This document shows, piece by piece, positions 22,630 through 31,380 of a stretch of 64,000 nt of DNA; positions within the stretch are counted from its first letter, which is position 1, and each line of letters begins with the position of its first letter. The position numbers were made by a program, and so were the translations under genes. Location of the stretch: NCBI GenBank assembly GCA_964433635.1, contig CAYSSG010000001.1, forward strand, positions 1 to 64,000, in the 5' to 3' direction. This DNA comes from CAYSSG01 sp964433635 (GTDB lineage Bacteria; Atribacterota; Phoenicimicrobiia; Phoenicimicrobiales; Stramentimicrobiaceae). Below the pieces are notes generated by a model. It had not been told where the DNA came from. It made no database searches and worked only from the letters and a program-made list of their open reading frames with translations.

Positions 22630-23754
22630 ATGGTTCTGTCAAAGACAAATCAAATAGATTATTTCCTGTTTGCAATCATCTTTCTTCTGGTGACTTTTGG
22701 TATCGTGATGGTATTCAGTTCCAGCTATATTATGGCTTACAAATGGTATGGTGACAGTTTCTACTTTTTCACTAAGCAAGCACTATCTGCGGCAGCGGCA
22801 ATGGTTGTTTTTTTAATCACCATGAAAATTGACTATCAGTTCTGGAGAAAATTCGCCATACCTATCCTGTTCCTGGCAATATTCTTATTGGCAATACTGT
22901 ATATACCTGGATTGACCAGGTATATCAGAGGGGCAAGAAGGTGGATCAATATAGGTCCCATTCCGTTTCAGCCTTCAGAATTAGCCAAGATTGCCCTTAT
23001 TCTATATACGGCTGATTGTCTGACCCGAAAAAAAGAAAAGGATATTAATACTTTTGTACGCGGGATTCTGCCTATTTTTATTGTAACTGTACTGATCTTT
23101 TTACTCATTTTAGAGCAGCCTGATTTCAGTACGGCCATTGTCATCATGTGTTGTTCTTTTATTATGCTCTTTATTGGAGGAAGCAGAATTACCCAGCTTT
23201 TAGCCCTGCTTATTCTATTGATACCACCTGGACTGTTATTAGCCCTGGGAGAGGATTACCGAAAGGTGAGATTACTTTCCTTTCTGAATCCCTGGCAAGA
23301 TCCGCTGAACAGCGGATTTCATATCATACAGTCACTGCTGGCTCTCGGCAGTGGAGGATTAAGCGGACTTGGCATTGCCGAGAGCAGACAGAAATTTTTT
23401 TATCTTCCTGATCAACATACCGATTTTATCTTTTCCATTATAGGTGAGGAATTGGGATTTATCGGCACATTAGCCGTTATTTTACTGTTTATTTTATTTT
23501 TATGGAGAGGATTTTTAATTGCTTTAAAAGCCAGGGATAACTTTGGTACCTTATTGGCTGCAGGAATTACTTCACTCATCGTCGTTCAGGCAATGATCAA
23601 TATCAGTGTGGTAACAAAGCTGATCCCTACAACAGGAATTACCTTACCGTTTATCAGTTATGGTGGTTCTTCACTCATTGTCAATATGTTCTGTTGTGGA
23701 ATACTTTTGAATATCTCTAAAAATACCACTGAGACATATAAAGAAACGGTTTGA
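22630..23754 (+). CDS. ftsW: Septal peptidoglycan glycosyltransferase FtsW (SEDS)
   Basis: A 374-residue SEDS-family membrane protein with ten predicted helices. Conserved blocks are VFSSSYIMAYKWYGDS, GARRWINIG followed by FQPSELAK, NPWQDPLNSGFHIIQS (around the catalytic aspartate region), DFIFSIIGEELGF, and TTGITLPFISYGGSS near the C terminus. With FtsI it polymerises septal glycan strands. RBS AAAGGATC precedes ATG 22630 at somewhat long spacing. Confidence 0.94.
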   Translation: MVLSKTNQIDYFLFAIIFLLVTFGIVMVFSSSYIMAYKWYGDSFYFFTKQALSAAAAMVVFLITMKIDYQFWRKFAIPILFLAIFLLAILYIPGLTRYIRGARRWINIGPIPFQPSELAKIALILYTADCLTRKKEKDINTFVRGILPIFIVTVLIFLLILEQPDFSTAIVIMCCSFIMLFIGGSRITQLLALLILLIPPGLLLALGEDYRKVRLLSFLNPWQDPLNSGFHIIQSLLALGSGGLSGLGIAESRQKFFYLPDQHTDFIFSIIGEELGFIGTLAVILLFILFLWRGFLIALKARDNFGTLLAAGITSLIVVQAMINISVVTKLIPTTGITLPFISYGGSSLIVNMFCCGILLNISKNTTETYKETV

Positions 23755-23758
23755 TGAT

Positions 23759-24868
23759 ATGAAAATCATTATTACCGGAGGAGGAACAGGAGGGCATATA
23801 TACCCGGGTATCAGTTTAGCCCGGGCATTTCAAAGGAGAGATGTAAAGAATAAGATTATATTCATAGGTACGGATCAGGGGATGGAATCAGATATAATAC
23901 CCAGAGAGGGCTTTCAGTTCTATACCTTGAAGGTGAAAGGAATCAAAAGGCAAATATGCCTGGAAAGTTTTTATGCCATTATTTTATTTCTTTCTTCCCT
24001 ATTTACTTCCCTGAGATTCATTCGTAAGATTCGACCTGATCTGGTCATTGGAATGGGTGGTTATGTCAGCGGTTCGGTGGCTCTGGTATCATCGGTGGTT
24101 GGTATTCCTACTTTTATTCATGAGCAGAATGCTGTACCGGGGATCACCAATCAGCTGTTATCGCTAACCTGTCGGAAGATATTTGTCAGCTTCCCGGAAT
24201 CCAGGAATTACCTGTGGAGGAAGAACAAGGCAGTTTATCTGGGTAATCCGGTCAGGGAAGATATCTGGCAGGGGGATAAAAATAAAATCATTGGAGATAC
24301 GGATCTGGATGGTGATAAAAAGACGATATTGGTGTTCGGAGGAAGCAGGGGAGCCAGTGTGATCAATCATACTTTTTTGGATACATTAGATTCAATGGAT
24401 AAATCATTCTGGCTTCAATGGCAGATTCTGATGATCAGTGGAAAGGATGATTATTTACCTGTGAAAGAAAGACTGAATCATTGCCCGAATAAAAAAAATA
24501 TTGCGGTCATTTCCTATTTAAACCAGATGGAGGATGCTTATGACCTGGCTGATCTGGTTATTTGCAGGGCAGGAGCAACCACAATTGCGGAATTGACAGC
24601 CAAGGGATTGCCGGCAATTTTAATACCCTATCCTTACGCTACCGGAAATCATCAGTTTTTCAATGCCTGTCACCTGGAAAAGATGCATGCAGCTGTAGTT
24701 ATTCCGGAAAAGGAATTATCTGCCGGCAAACTTTCTGATGAATTAGGGCTTTTTCTGAACAATGAAGAAAGACTGGCTAAATATGCCATAAACAGTAGAA
24801 TGATCGGCAATCGTAAGGCTGCTGAAGATATTATCAATACAATTTACAGTAGCTTAGGAAGAAAATAA
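23759..24868 (+). CDS. murG: UDP-GlcNAc:lipid I N-acetylglucosaminyltransferase MurG
   Basis: The 369-residue GT-B enzyme makes lipid II at the inner face of the membrane. The N-terminal loop GGGTGGHIYPG, IHEQNAVPG, GGSRGA and CRAGATTIAE with the following PYPYATGNHQ motif are diagnostic. It starts five bases after the ftsW stop. Length is typical. Confidence 0.95.
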   Translation: MKIIITGGGTGGHIYPGISLARAFQRRDVKNKIIFIGTDQGMESDIIPREGFQFYTLKVKGIKRQICLESFYAIILFLSSLFTSLRFIRKIRPDLVIGMGGYVSGSVALVSSVVGIPTFIHEQNAVPGITNQLLSLTCRKIFVSFPESRNYLWRKNKAVYLGNPVREDIWQGDKNKIIGDTDLDGDKKTILVFGGSRGASVINHTFLDTLDSMDKSFWLQWQILMISGKDDYLPVKERLNHCPNKKNIAVISYLNQMEDAYDLADLVICRAGATTIAELTAKGLPAILIPYPYATGNHQFFNACHLEKMHAAVVIPEKELSAGKLSDELGLFLNNEERLAKYAINSRMIGNRKAAEDIINTIYSSLGRK

Positions 24869-24883
24869 TCCTGTAAAAAACAT

Positions 24884-24911
24884 TTGAATATTAACCGAAA
24901 TAAGGTAAACT
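24884..24911 (+). promoter_or_regulatory. Candidate promoter before murC
   Basis: TTGAAT (24884-24889) and TAAACT (24906-24911) with 16-base spacing in the 90-base murG-murC gap. It is a moderate match. Confidence 0.3.
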
Positions 24912-24958
24912 ATTAAGAGAAAAATAGTTGCCTCATTCAGAAACAAGAAAGGGTATTT

Positions 24959-26374
24959 ATGAATATAAACGGAAAGCGTGTTCACTTTATCGGAATTGGC
25001 GGATACGGTATGAGTGGAATTGCATCAATTTTGCTGGATTTAGGATATGAAATCAGTGGATCGGATTTACAGAGCACATTGATTACTAGAAGGTTAGTTA
25101 ACAAGGGAGCCATGATCTACAAGGGTCATGATGGCAGTCATATATCTGGAGCAGATTTAGTGGTAATATCGTCGGCTATTAATGAAAAGAATAAGGAAGT
25201 GGTTGCTGCGAGGGAGAACCATATCGAAATTATTCCGAGAGCTGAAATGCTTTCCCGTATCATGCTGCAAAAACATCGTATTGCGGTTTCGGGAACCCAT
25301 GGTAAGACAACAACGACATCAATGATCAGTCTGATACTGGAAAAAATGAACCTGGATCCCACGATTGCCATAGGGGGAGAAGTAAATGATATAGGGGGAA
25401 ATGCCAAGCTGGGAAAGGGAGACTATGTTGTTGTGGAAGCGGATGAGAGCGACGGATCTTTTTTATTACTGAATCCCAATATCGCAATTGTGACGAATAT
25501 TGAAAACGATCATCTTGATTATTTTAAAAGTCTTGAGCAGACCGTAAAAAGTTTTCACAGGTTTCTTGAAAAGGTACCAGATGACGGTTGTATTATTTTT
25601 GGTTATGATTGTCCAAATGTCAGGAAAGTCATTGAGAGTCATGGAAATAGAAAGAATATGATTTCATATGGATTTCATCCCTCTGCCCGCATAAGAGCAA
25701 TAGATCCCTGTTTGCTGAAGAATACTTCCACCTCTGATATCTATTATGACCAACAGAAGCTGGGCACTTTGAAGTTGAATATTCCCGGATGCCATAATAT
25801 ATGTAATGCACTTGCTGCTATCTCGGTTGCCATGCAGTTGGGAGTCAAATTTGAAGATATCAGGGAAATCTTATTTTATTTTAAGGGAGTGAAACGCCGG
25901 CAGGAGTTTATTGCCGATTTCAAAGAAAATCTATTGATTATTGATGACTATGGTCATCACCCGTCTGAAATAAAGGCTACGCTGTCTGCCATCCGGGGTG
26001 GATGGACAGGAAGAAGAATCCTGACCGTATTTCAACCGCATCGCTATAGCCGGACAAAATTATTGGCAGATCAATTCGGAACTGCGTTTCAGTATTCTGA
26101 TATCGTTATTATCAATGACATTTATCCGGCAAATGAAAAACCCATCCCCCATGTTTCTTCTCAGTTAATCTATCAGGAGATAAAGAAACATAAAGGGGAG
26201 AATGTTTATTACCTGCCCGGCAAGAGAGAGACGATTCCTTTTTTGCTGGAAAGATTATTACCGGGTGATATCGTGATCACCATGGGCGCAGGAGATGTAT
26301 GGAAAATTGGGAAGGAATTAGCCCGAGCATTAAGAGGTTTTGAGGTAAAAACAGGTTTAAAAACCAATGTATAA
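24959..26374 (+). CDS. murC: UDP-MurNAc-L-alanine ligase MurC
   Basis: The 471-residue Mur ligase adds L-alanine, the first residue of the stem peptide. It has the N-terminal IGIGGYGMSGIA nucleotide loop, ATP loop SGTHGKTTTTSM, EADESDGSFL, the DDYGHHPSEI motif and FQPHRYSR. ATG 24959 follows AAGAAAGGG. It overlaps murB by eight bases. Confidence 0.95.
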   Translation: MNINGKRVHFIGIGGYGMSGIASILLDLGYEISGSDLQSTLITRRLVNKGAMIYKGHDGSHISGADLVVISSAINEKNKEVVAARENHIEIIPRAEMLSRIMLQKHRIAVSGTHGKTTTTSMISLILEKMNLDPTIAIGGEVNDIGGNAKLGKGDYVVVEADESDGSFLLLNPNIAIVTNIENDHLDYFKSLEQTVKSFHRFLEKVPDDGCIIFGYDCPNVRKVIESHGNRKNMISYGFHPSARIRAIDPCLLKNTSTSDIYYDQQKLGTLKLNIPGCHNICNALAAISVAMQLGVKFEDIREILFYFKGVKRRQEFIADFKENLLIIDDYGHHPSEIKATLSAIRGGWTGRRILTVFQPHRYSRTKLLADQFGTAFQYSDIVIINDIYPANEKPIPHVSSQLIYQEIKKHKGENVYYLPGKRETIPFLLERLLPGDIVITMGAGDVWKIGKELARALRGFEVKTGLKTNV

Positions 26375-27284
26375 TAAGGGATTGATCTGGAAAGAAATTG
26401 AAAATTGTGGTTTGGCAGGGGAAATCAGGGCTGATGAGCGGATGAGATTTCATACAACATGGAAAATCGGTGGTAAGGCCGATTTTTTTTGCGTTCCCTC
26501 TAATCAGGAAAAACTGAAAAGTGTGATATTATTTGCCCGGGAACATGATTTACCCATTTATATTATTGGGAATGGATCAAATATCTGGGTACCTGATCAG
26601 GGAATCAAGGGACTGGTGGTAAAAATATCAGGTACTCTCGACAAAATAGAATATTCTGATAAAATGGTAAAAGCAGGCGCAGGAATGATTTTACCAGCCT
26701 TAGTCAGGAAAGTGGTTGAGAAGGAGCTAAGCGGACTTGAGTTTGCTGCGCATATACCGGGTACACTGGGTGGTGCCATCATCAATAATGCGGGTTTTGG
26801 CACTGAATCGATTGCTGATATTATCAGAGATATTTCCATATTTGAATTTAACGGCAATCTAAGAAGTATCAGTAAAACTCAGATTTCTTTTTTCTACCGT
26901 GGTATCGATCTGGGCATAAAAGAATTTGTCATATTAAGTGTAACGCTGGATATGGTCCCGGAAGATAAAGATCAAATCCTATCCAAGATTAAGAGATATT
27001 ATGAACAAAGAAAAACAAGCCAACCGGTCAACTACTGCACTGCCGGTTGTATCTTTAAAAATCCCGGATTCAAATCTGCAGGTTACCTCATTGAAAAGTG
27101 TGGTGCCAAAGGGCTATCTGTCGGAGATGCCCAGGTTTCAGAACAGCATGCCAATTTTATCATTAATCGAGGCAATGCCTCATCTGATGATATATTGCTA
27201 TTAATCGAAGAATTGGAAAAGATGGTAGAAAAGGCATTTGGTGTTACTCTGGAAAGAGAGATTAATGTCATTGGCTTGCCATAG
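26367..27284 (+). CDS. murB: UDP-N-acetylenolpyruvoylglucosamine reductase MurB
   Basis: The 305-residue FAD enzyme reduces UDP-GlcNAc-enolpyruvate to UDP-MurNAc. FAD-binding segments TTWKIGGKADFF, GNGSNIWVPD and AHIPGTLGGAIINNAG are present, and the C-terminal domain has FYRG and AGCIFKNP. In the last motif the usual proton-donor serine (GSxFKNP) is replaced by cysteine, and the YRxS element reads YRGID. Cysteine may serve the same role. Its ATG lies inside the murC end. Confidence 0.92.
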   Translation: MYNKGLIWKEIENCGLAGEIRADERMRFHTTWKIGGKADFFCVPSNQEKLKSVILFAREHDLPIYIIGNGSNIWVPDQGIKGLVVKISGTLDKIEYSDKMVKAGAGMILPALVRKVVEKELSGLEFAAHIPGTLGGAIINNAGFGTESIADIIRDISIFEFNGNLRSISKTQISFFYRGIDLGIKEFVILSVTLDMVPEDKDQILSKIKRYYEQRKTSQPVNYCTAGCIFKNPGFKSAGYLIEKCGAKGLSVGDAQVSEQHANFIINRGNASSDDILLLIEELEKMVEKAFGVTLEREINVIGLP

Positions 27285-27332
27285 GACAAATAGTTCAGCA
27301 GGATTTGTATAAATAGGGATTAGACAAGAGGA

Positions 27333-28136
27333 ATTGGCTTTATCAATTATCAGGATCTGGATAACAAGGAAGAAGTTCAGGCAGAGGAGAACCAACAGAG
27401 TACCGGGAAAGTTAACCTGATTCATCTGCTGTTGTATTATATCATCATCGGTTTCCTCGGTTGGAATGTATTTTACTTTATTTTTACTTCTTCCTGGTTT
27501 GATATTGCAGAAATCAGTATATCAGGTAATCATTATCTGGATAATGAAACGATTCAGGCTCAGGGCGGTATGAAGTTTCATACAAATTTGTTTCGTTTTG
27601 ATATTCAGGAAGCGAATAACAGACTTTTGCGTAATCCATGGATTGAAGATGTTTCGGTTAAAAAAATATTTCCCAATCAGTTGAGTATCCATATTGCAGA
27701 ACGGAAACCAGGAGTTATTCTGTTTCATGAATCCCGGTATTACCTGGTAGATATGCAAGGCCGGATTCTGTCAGTTCTACAGCAGATGGATCTTGAACTT
27801 GATCTATACCTTGTCACGGGATTGGGTATCAGTTCCCAAATGCCAGGTGAAGTGATTGAAAATCAGGAATTTCAAGCAATAGGAAGAATTATCTATGCCT
27901 TAGAAAATATTTTCCCGGAACAATTCTATAAGATACAGGTTGTTTCCAATGAGGAGTTCCTGTTATTTCATAAAGAAAAACAGATGAAGGTCAGAATTGA
28001 AAACGGCGATCAGCTCATCAATGAATGGTATTTACTGGAAAAAGCGCTGCAAGAGGTTATTGAGGAGGATATGCTGATTCAGGAAATTAATATGAAATAT
28101 AAGGGTAGACTGTCGATCATTTTAAAAGAAGAATAG
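27333..28136 (+). CDS. ftsQ: Cell division protein FtsQ/DivIB (start codon unclear)
   Basis: The protein has a single membrane helix (encoded about 27430-27490), then a POTRA domain starting IAEISISGNHYLDNETIQ and the FtsQ beta domain; it forms the FtsQLB activator of septal synthesis. The coding frame is open from 27324 and gives a plausible charged cytoplasmic tail (INYQDLDNKEEVQAEEN), but has no ATG, GTG or TTG before TTG 27432, which falls at the edge of the membrane helix without a ribosome site. AAGAGGA (27326-27332) suggests a rare ATC start near 27342. Coordinates given start at ATT 27333 as the outer limit. Confidence 0.75.
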   Translation: MGFINYQDLDNKEEVQAEENQQSTGKVNLIHLLLYYIIIGFLGWNVFYFIFTSSWFDIAEISISGNHYLDNETIQAQGGMKFHTNLFRFDIQEANNRLLRNPWIEDVSVKKIFPNQLSIHIAERKPGVILFHESRYYLVDMQGRILSVLQQMDLELDLYLVTGLGISSQMPGEVIENQEFQAIGRIIYALENIFPEQFYKIQVVSNEEFLLFHKEKQMKVRIENGDQLINEWYLLEKALQEVIEEDMLIQEINMKYKGRLSIILKEE

Positions 28137-28316
28137 ATTAACAGATTTATAAAATAGATTGATCAGAGAACTATCTTAAAGAGGAAATCAGAAAAAAAAT
28201 GACAGGGTGTCTAATAAAGCTTTGAGGAATAATTCAGGTATCATGGTCAGTTATGGAATCTTTCCTGACTGTCCTAAAAACCAATGCCTGTTTTACATAC
28301 CTATAGGAGGGTATCT
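28137..28316. other. ftsQ-ftsA intergenic region
   Basis: About 180 bases without a gene. GGTCAG/CTGACT near 28245-28272 can pair as a weak hairpin; no convincing promoter or terminator was seen. Confidence 0.4.
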
Positions 28317-29549
28317 ATGAGAGGTGAAATACTGGTAGCAGGTTTAGATATTGGAACGAATAAGACCAATGCACTGATTGGAGAGGTCGGAGAAGATCAG
28401 CATATTGAAGTCGTAGGAGTTGGGTCTGTTCCTTCTCAGGGAATCAAAAGAGGAGTGATTGTTGATTTGGATCAGGCTGCAGAAGCAGCAAGGGAATCAA
28501 TCGGAAATGCAGAGAGGATGGCTGGTGTGCAAATGGATTCTGCCGTAATCGCAGTAAACGGCAGCCATATTTCATCCTTTAACAGCCAGGGTGTGATTGC
28601 CATATCTAAAGAGCATCCGGAAATCGGGGAAGAAGACATTGAAAAGGTGATCGAGGCTGCTAAGGCCGGTGTCATTTCACCGGAGAGAGAATTGATTCAT
28701 GTTTTACCCAAGGAATTTATTTTAGACGGACAAAAAGGTATTTTGGATCCACTGGGAATGACCGGCTCCAGATTAGAAGGGAAAGTCCACATTGTTACCG
28801 GGTCTGTCACGGCTGTACAGAATTTACTGAAATGTATGGAATTGGTGGACCTGGAAGTAGACGAATTAATTTTTGGCAATCTGGCCTGTGGAAATGCAAT
28901 TCTGAGTAAGACTGAAAAAGAATTAGGCATACTTCTGATTGATATGGGTGCAGGTTCATCCGATATTTCTGTTTTTATGAATGATAACCTTACCTATTCT
29001 TCAATTTTGCCTTTAGGTGGAATACAGATTACCAATGATTTAGCCATTGGATTAAAAATTTCCATTGAAGAGTCCGAAAGAATTAAATTAAAGTATGGCA
29101 ATGTATCTGAAAACTATATATCTCCTGAGGATGTGATAGAAATATCAAAAGTAAATGGACAGGAAAAGGAAAAAATTTCTAAGAAATATATTGTTGATAT
29201 CATAGAACCAAGAGTGCATGAAATATTCAGTTTAATAAGGGAAGAATTGGATAAGTCAAATTGCCTTCAGATGATTACCCAGGGAGTAGTCCTGACAGGC
29301 GGATGCGCACTCCTGCCCGGGATTACGGATCTGGCCGCGAAAACATTCGGAATCAATGCCCGCATCGGAAGACCGGATTATAAAGGTGAATTAGGTGACT
29401 TGATTAATGAACCGAGATTTTCTACTGTGATGGGCTTACTTGATTATGCTGCTGAACAGCAAAAAGTGACCGGTTCGAAAAGAACAAACAGAAGGAAAGG
29501 AACTTCCTATTTAAGCAGAGTAACCAATTGGTTAAGAGACTTTTTTTAA
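28317..29549 (+). CDS. ftsA: Cell division protein FtsA
   Basis: The 410-residue actin-like ATPase tethers FtsZ to the membrane. Nucleotide-binding motifs are GLDIGTNKTNALIGEV (9-24), LLIDMGAGSSDISVF and VVLTGGCALLPG; the C terminus RVTNWLRDFF is the amphipathic membrane-targeting helix. ATG 28317 lies six bases after TAGGAGG; an upstream in-frame ATG (28284) precedes that site and is rejected. Confidence 0.94.
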   Translation: MRGEILVAGLDIGTNKTNALIGEVGEDQHIEVVGVGSVPSQGIKRGVIVDLDQAAEAARESIGNAERMAGVQMDSAVIAVNGSHISSFNSQGVIAISKEHPEIGEEDIEKVIEAAKAGVISPERELIHVLPKEFILDGQKGILDPLGMTGSRLEGKVHIVTGSVTAVQNLLKCMELVDLEVDELIFGNLACGNAILSKTEKELGILLIDMGAGSSDISVFMNDNLTYSSILPLGGIQITNDLAIGLKISIEESERIKLKYGNVSENYISPEDVIEISKVNGQEKEKISKKYIVDIIEPRVHEIFSLIREELDKSNCLQMITQGVVLTGGCALLPGITDLAAKTFGINARIGRPDYKGELGDLINEPRFSTVMGLLDYAAEQQKVTGSKRTNRRKGTSYLSRVTNWLRDFF

Positions 29550-29609
29550 TCTGAAAGTGAAATCAAGGAGTAGAAAGATTTTCCAAAAATATTGATGGAG
29601 GGCACATTT

Positions 29610-30725
29610 ATGAAAAACATGCCAGAAAGAGCTGGATCATTTGTTGATATTAAAGTTATTGGTGTTGGAGGAGGCGGGGGAAACGCAGTTAATCGAATGA
29701 TTGAAGAAAAGATTAACGGTGTAAAATATATTTCCACTAATACGGATGCCCAGGTGTTAGCTCTGTCCAACGCTGAACATAAGATACAGATAGGCAGTAG
29801 AATTACGATGGGGCTGGGTAGCGGATCAAATCCTGATATTGGCAGAAGAGCGGCGGAGGAGGATAAGGATAAGATCAGCAAGGCACTGGAAGGTTCAGAC
29901 ATGGTATTTATTACAGCCGGAATGGGGGGAGGAACCGGAACGGGAGGCAGCCCTGTTATTGCCCAGGTATCGAAGGAATTGGGTGCATTGACTGTAGGCA
30001 TTGTGACCATGCCTTTCTCATTTGAAGGCATCAAGCGAAAGAGACAGGCAGAGGATGGTATTCAATTGCTCCGGGAATATGTGGATACCCTGATTGTGAT
30101 TCCCAATGATAGATTATTACAGATTATCTCTGAGAACACCCCGGTTCTGGAAGCTTTTAAGGTGGCAGACGAATTATTGTTACATGGCATTCAGGGGATT
30201 TCGGAAATTGTTGTGGAGCCTGGATTGATTAATGTTGATTTTGCTGATGTCAAGATGATTATGGAAAATGCCGGAACAGCAATCATGGGTATTGGTAGGG
30301 CTAACGGTGAAAATCGTGCTGCTGAGGCTGCCTACAATGCAGTGAATAGTTCTCTGTTAGGTACTAAGATTACCGATGCTAAAGGTATATTATTCAATAT
30401 CTCTGGCGGTAAGAATATGACACTCTTTGAGGTTAATCAGGCTGCAGAAATCATCCAGGAGGCTGCTAATGAGGATGCCAATATTATTTTTGGTGCGGTC
30501 ATTAATGAATCCCTGGGTGAAGATATACGAATCACAGTTATTGCTACCGGGTTTGATGCTTTATTAACAGCAGAAAAAGAAAAAGTTGGAATGGGGGCAG
30601 AAAAACCTGAAGAGCAAAAAGAAGAAAAGATAGAATTTACCAGGGAGGAGAGTCAAGGGGATTCGAAGACCGATGTTGATTTTGACGATTTAGAAATCCC
30701 TACGTTTTTACGCAAAAACAGATAA
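29610..30725 (+). CDS. ftsZ: Tubulin-like division protein FtsZ
   Basis: The 371-residue GTPase forms the division ring. The nucleotide loop GVGGGGGNAVNRM, tubulin signature GGGTGTGGSPVIA, and the C-terminal peptide DLEIPTFLRKN that binds FtsA are present. ATG 29610 is preferred, seven bases after GGAGGG; an earlier ATG at 29595 would overlap that site. It closes the cluster and is followed by a terminator. Confidence 0.96.
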   Translation: MKNMPERAGSFVDIKVIGVGGGGGNAVNRMIEEKINGVKYISTNTDAQVLALSNAEHKIQIGSRITMGLGSGSNPDIGRRAAEEDKDKISKALEGSDMVFITAGMGGGTGTGGSPVIAQVSKELGALTVGIVTMPFSFEGIKRKRQAEDGIQLLREYVDTLIVIPNDRLLQIISENTPVLEAFKVADELLLHGIQGISEIVVEPGLINVDFADVKMIMENAGTAIMGIGRANGENRAAEAAYNAVNSSLLGTKITDAKGILFNISGGKNMTLFEVNQAAEIIQEAANEDANIIFGAVINESLGEDIRITVIATGFDALLTAEKEKVGMGAEKPEEQKEEKIEFTREESQGDSKTDVDFDDLEIPTFLRKNR

Positions 30726-30779
30726 CTGAAAGATGAAAGATTAAGCCCTTCTATCATATAAAAAATATTTCGATAGTCA

Positions 30780-30822
30780 GCAGGCAATCAATTGCTTTTA
30801 AGATTGATTGCCTGCTTTTTTA
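30780..30822 (+). terminator. Terminator of the dcw cluster
   Basis: GCAGGCAATCAAT (30780-30792) pairs with ATTGATTGCCTGC (30803-30815), a perfect 13-bp stem followed by six T. Confidence 0.88.
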
Positions 30823-30835
30823 TTGCATGGATTTC

Positions 30836-30870
30836 TTGACATCTTATATTTAGGGTATTACTATAAGTAA
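30836..30870 (+). promoter_or_regulatory. nrdR promoter with overlapping palindrome
   Basis: A consensus -35 TTGACA (30836-30841) is 17 bases from TACTAT (30859-30864). The perfect palindrome TTACT-ATA-AGTAA (30858-30870) covers the -10. NrdR boxes are AT-rich palindromes near this position in other bacteria, so autoregulation by NrdR is plausible, though the match to the known box is partial. Confidence 0.55.
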
Positions 30871-30894
30871 TAGCGCTAAATATGGAGATAAAAA

Positions 30895-31380
30895 ATGAAA
30901 TGTCCCTTCTGCAATTATTCAGAAACCGGTGTGATTGAATCAAGGTCCATGGAAAATGAACAGGTCATCAGACGGAGAAGATACTGTAAAAAGTGTAAAA
31001 AACGTTTTACCACTCACGAACGAATTGAAATCATCCCATTGGTAGTGATTAAAAAAGATGAACGACGGGAAATTTTTAATCGGGAAAAGATTGTAAAAGG
31101 AATTCTCAGAGCATGTGAAAAAAGGCCGATCAGTCTGGTTCAAATCAATCAGATTGCGGAAGATATTGAAGAAAAATTAAAACAGGAATCCGGGAATGAA
31201 ATAAAAACCCAGGTTATTGGCAGATTGGTTATGAATCGGCTAAAGGATTTGGATGAGGTGGCATATGTGAGATTTGCTTCAGTGTATCGGCATTTCCAGG
31301 ATGTGGGAGGCTTTTTAAAAGAGATAGACAGGATAAAATACCAGCAAAATAAGCGAAAAGGTAGAGCGAAGGAGTCGTAA
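30895..31380 (+). CDS. nrdR: Ribonucleotide reductase repressor NrdR
   Basis: The 161-residue repressor has the N-terminal zinc ribbon (C3, C6, C31, C34) with the RRRRYC basic patch for DNA binding, and an ATP-cone domain (about 49-139) that senses dATP/ATP. It represses ribonucleotide reductase genes, and here the nrdD start follows its stop directly, so target and regulator share one transcript. Confidence 0.93.
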   Translation: MKCPFCNYSETGVIESRSMENEQVIRRRRYCKKCKKRFTTHERIEIIPLVVIKKDERREIFNREKIVKGILRACEKRPISLVQINQIAEDIEEKLKQESGNEIKTQVIGRLVMNRLKDLDEVAYVRFASVYRHFQDVGGFLKEIDRIKYQQNKRKGRAKES

